A stretch of 64,000 nt of DNA from Paenibacillus sonchi (GTDB taxonomy: Bacteria > Bacillota > Bacilli > Paenibacillales > Paenibacillaceae). Shown one piece after another: positions 63,587 to 64,000 of this stretch (positions are counted from its first letter, which is position 1; every line of letters starts with the position of its first letter). The notes under the pieces were generated by a model that was not told the origin of the DNA, searched no databases, and worked only from the letters and a program-made list of their open reading frames with translations. The DNA is taken from NCBI RefSeq assembly GCF_016772475.1, contig NZ_CP068595.1, positions 1,798,001 through 1,862,000 of the forward strand, written 5' to 3'. The position numbers were made by a program, and so were the translations under genes.

Positions 63587-64000
63587 TTATCTCTTTGGAA
63601 TTTGAATAACAATCTCGTAATGGTCGCCGCGGTCATTTTCAGAGGTTTTAATCTCCATTCCCGAACCAGTAACCATATCAATGGATTGGCGAATTGTATT
63701 AAGAGCGAGACGAACATCCTTCGTGTAGGAAACCCGTTTTGACTTTTTAGTCTTTGAAACTTCTTTATAAAAGGCAATGCGGGCTTCTGTTTGTTTCACA
63801 TTCAGCCCTTTGGCAATGATTTCACCCAGCACCTTCAGTTGCATTTCTACACTGTCCAGCGACAGCAGTGAACGCGCATGGCGTTCCGTGATTTGTCTTT
63901 CCATCAATGCTGTTTTCACTTGTTCAGGGAGCTGCAGCAAGCGAATTTTGTTGGCAATCGTTGATTGGCTTTTGCCAAGCCGCTGTGCCAGGCTTTCTTG
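63587..64000 (-). CDS. noc: Nucleoid occlusion protein Noc, 5' end cut by window
   Basis: C-terminal 137 codons, frame open to base 64000 (QESLAQRLGKSQSTIANKIRL on the first codons, i.e. the HTH region shared with ParB). Then PEQVKTALMERQITERHARSLL and the Noc C-terminal dimerisation part, ending EIVIQIPKR. Distinguished from parB by the linker LTERHARSLLSLDS-like segment and by its position upstream of parA, as in Bacillales. Noc spreads from NBS sites and blocks Z-ring assembly over the nucleoid. The start lies outside the window. Confidence 0.92.
   Translation of the reverse strand, partial: QESLAQRLGKSQSTIANKIRLLQLPEQVKTALMERQITERHARSLLSLDSVEMQLKVLGEIIAKGLNVKQTEARIAFYKEVSKTKKSKRVSYTKDVRLALNTIRQSIDMVTGSGMEIKTSENDRGDHYEIVIQIPKR

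Overview
The window looks like a Paenibacillus chromosome (or a very close relative), from the origin-proximal region. The order walR-walK-yycH-yycI-yycJ-htrA, purA-dnaB-rplI-gdpP, rpsR-ssb-rpsF, yyaC and parB-parA-noc is the one known from Bacillales next to oriC. YesM/YesN sensor pairs beside a sugar ABC importer, cydABDC and a sporulation gene (yyaC) fit Paenibacillus. Nearly all core genes lie on the minus strand, so oriC should lie beyond the right edge, past noc. No rRNA, CRISPR array, intact insertion sequence or recombinase gene is visible.

Layout. 1-8.9 kb: the 3' end of a SagB-type nitroreductase, then a minus-strand fructan/sucrose unit (GH32 hydrolase, solute-binding lipoprotein, two CUT1 permeases, YesM kinase, YesN regulator) behind a promoter with a cre-like box. 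9-12.7 kb: a decayed zone with a TetR regulator, two intact short-chain dehydrogenases and three gene remnants (FAD oxidase, quinone oxidoreductase, SDR). 12.7-17.16 kb: two small islands placed in tandem behind the 3' end of rlmH. They are bounded by three copies of the last codons of rlmH, the same site used by staphylococcal SCC elements. The rlmH-proximal island carries an overlapping DUF262 / HEPN nuclease pair, the best candidate here for an undescribed defence or toxin-antitoxin system. 17-24.8 kb: rlmH, a divergent IF-3 paralogue, an ECF-type sigma factor with a probable anti-sigma factor, a VOC protein, an ArsR/MFS pair, a CxxH/CxxC protein and an M3 oligopeptidase.

25-33.5 kb: cydABDC with two Rex-type operators, ydjO, a cold-shock gene and htrA. 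33.9-39.5 kb: the Wal cell-wall control operon, with yycH frameshifted in a homopolymer. 39.7-52.9 kb: an M23 endopeptidase, purA, dnaB, rplI, the c-di-AMP phosphodiesterase gdpP, DUF2232, MazG-like, CBS and LCP proteins and a peptide-binding lipoprotein. 53-56.7 kb: a MutS2-like protein without the Smr domain behind an unusual leader or small RNA, then rpsR-ssb-rpsF (rpsF frameshifted). 56.9-64 kb: yjzC, tRNA-Ser(CGA), DUF951, MscS, DUF3343, yyaC, DUF4446, a cysteine-desulfurase-like enzyme, parB with an internal parS, parA and the truncated noc.

Two single-base frameshifts in normally conserved genes (yycH and rpsF) mean that indel errors in the underlying sequence should be considered before biological meaning is given to them. 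Everything here was read by eye. Family names rest on recognised motifs and context, not on database searches.
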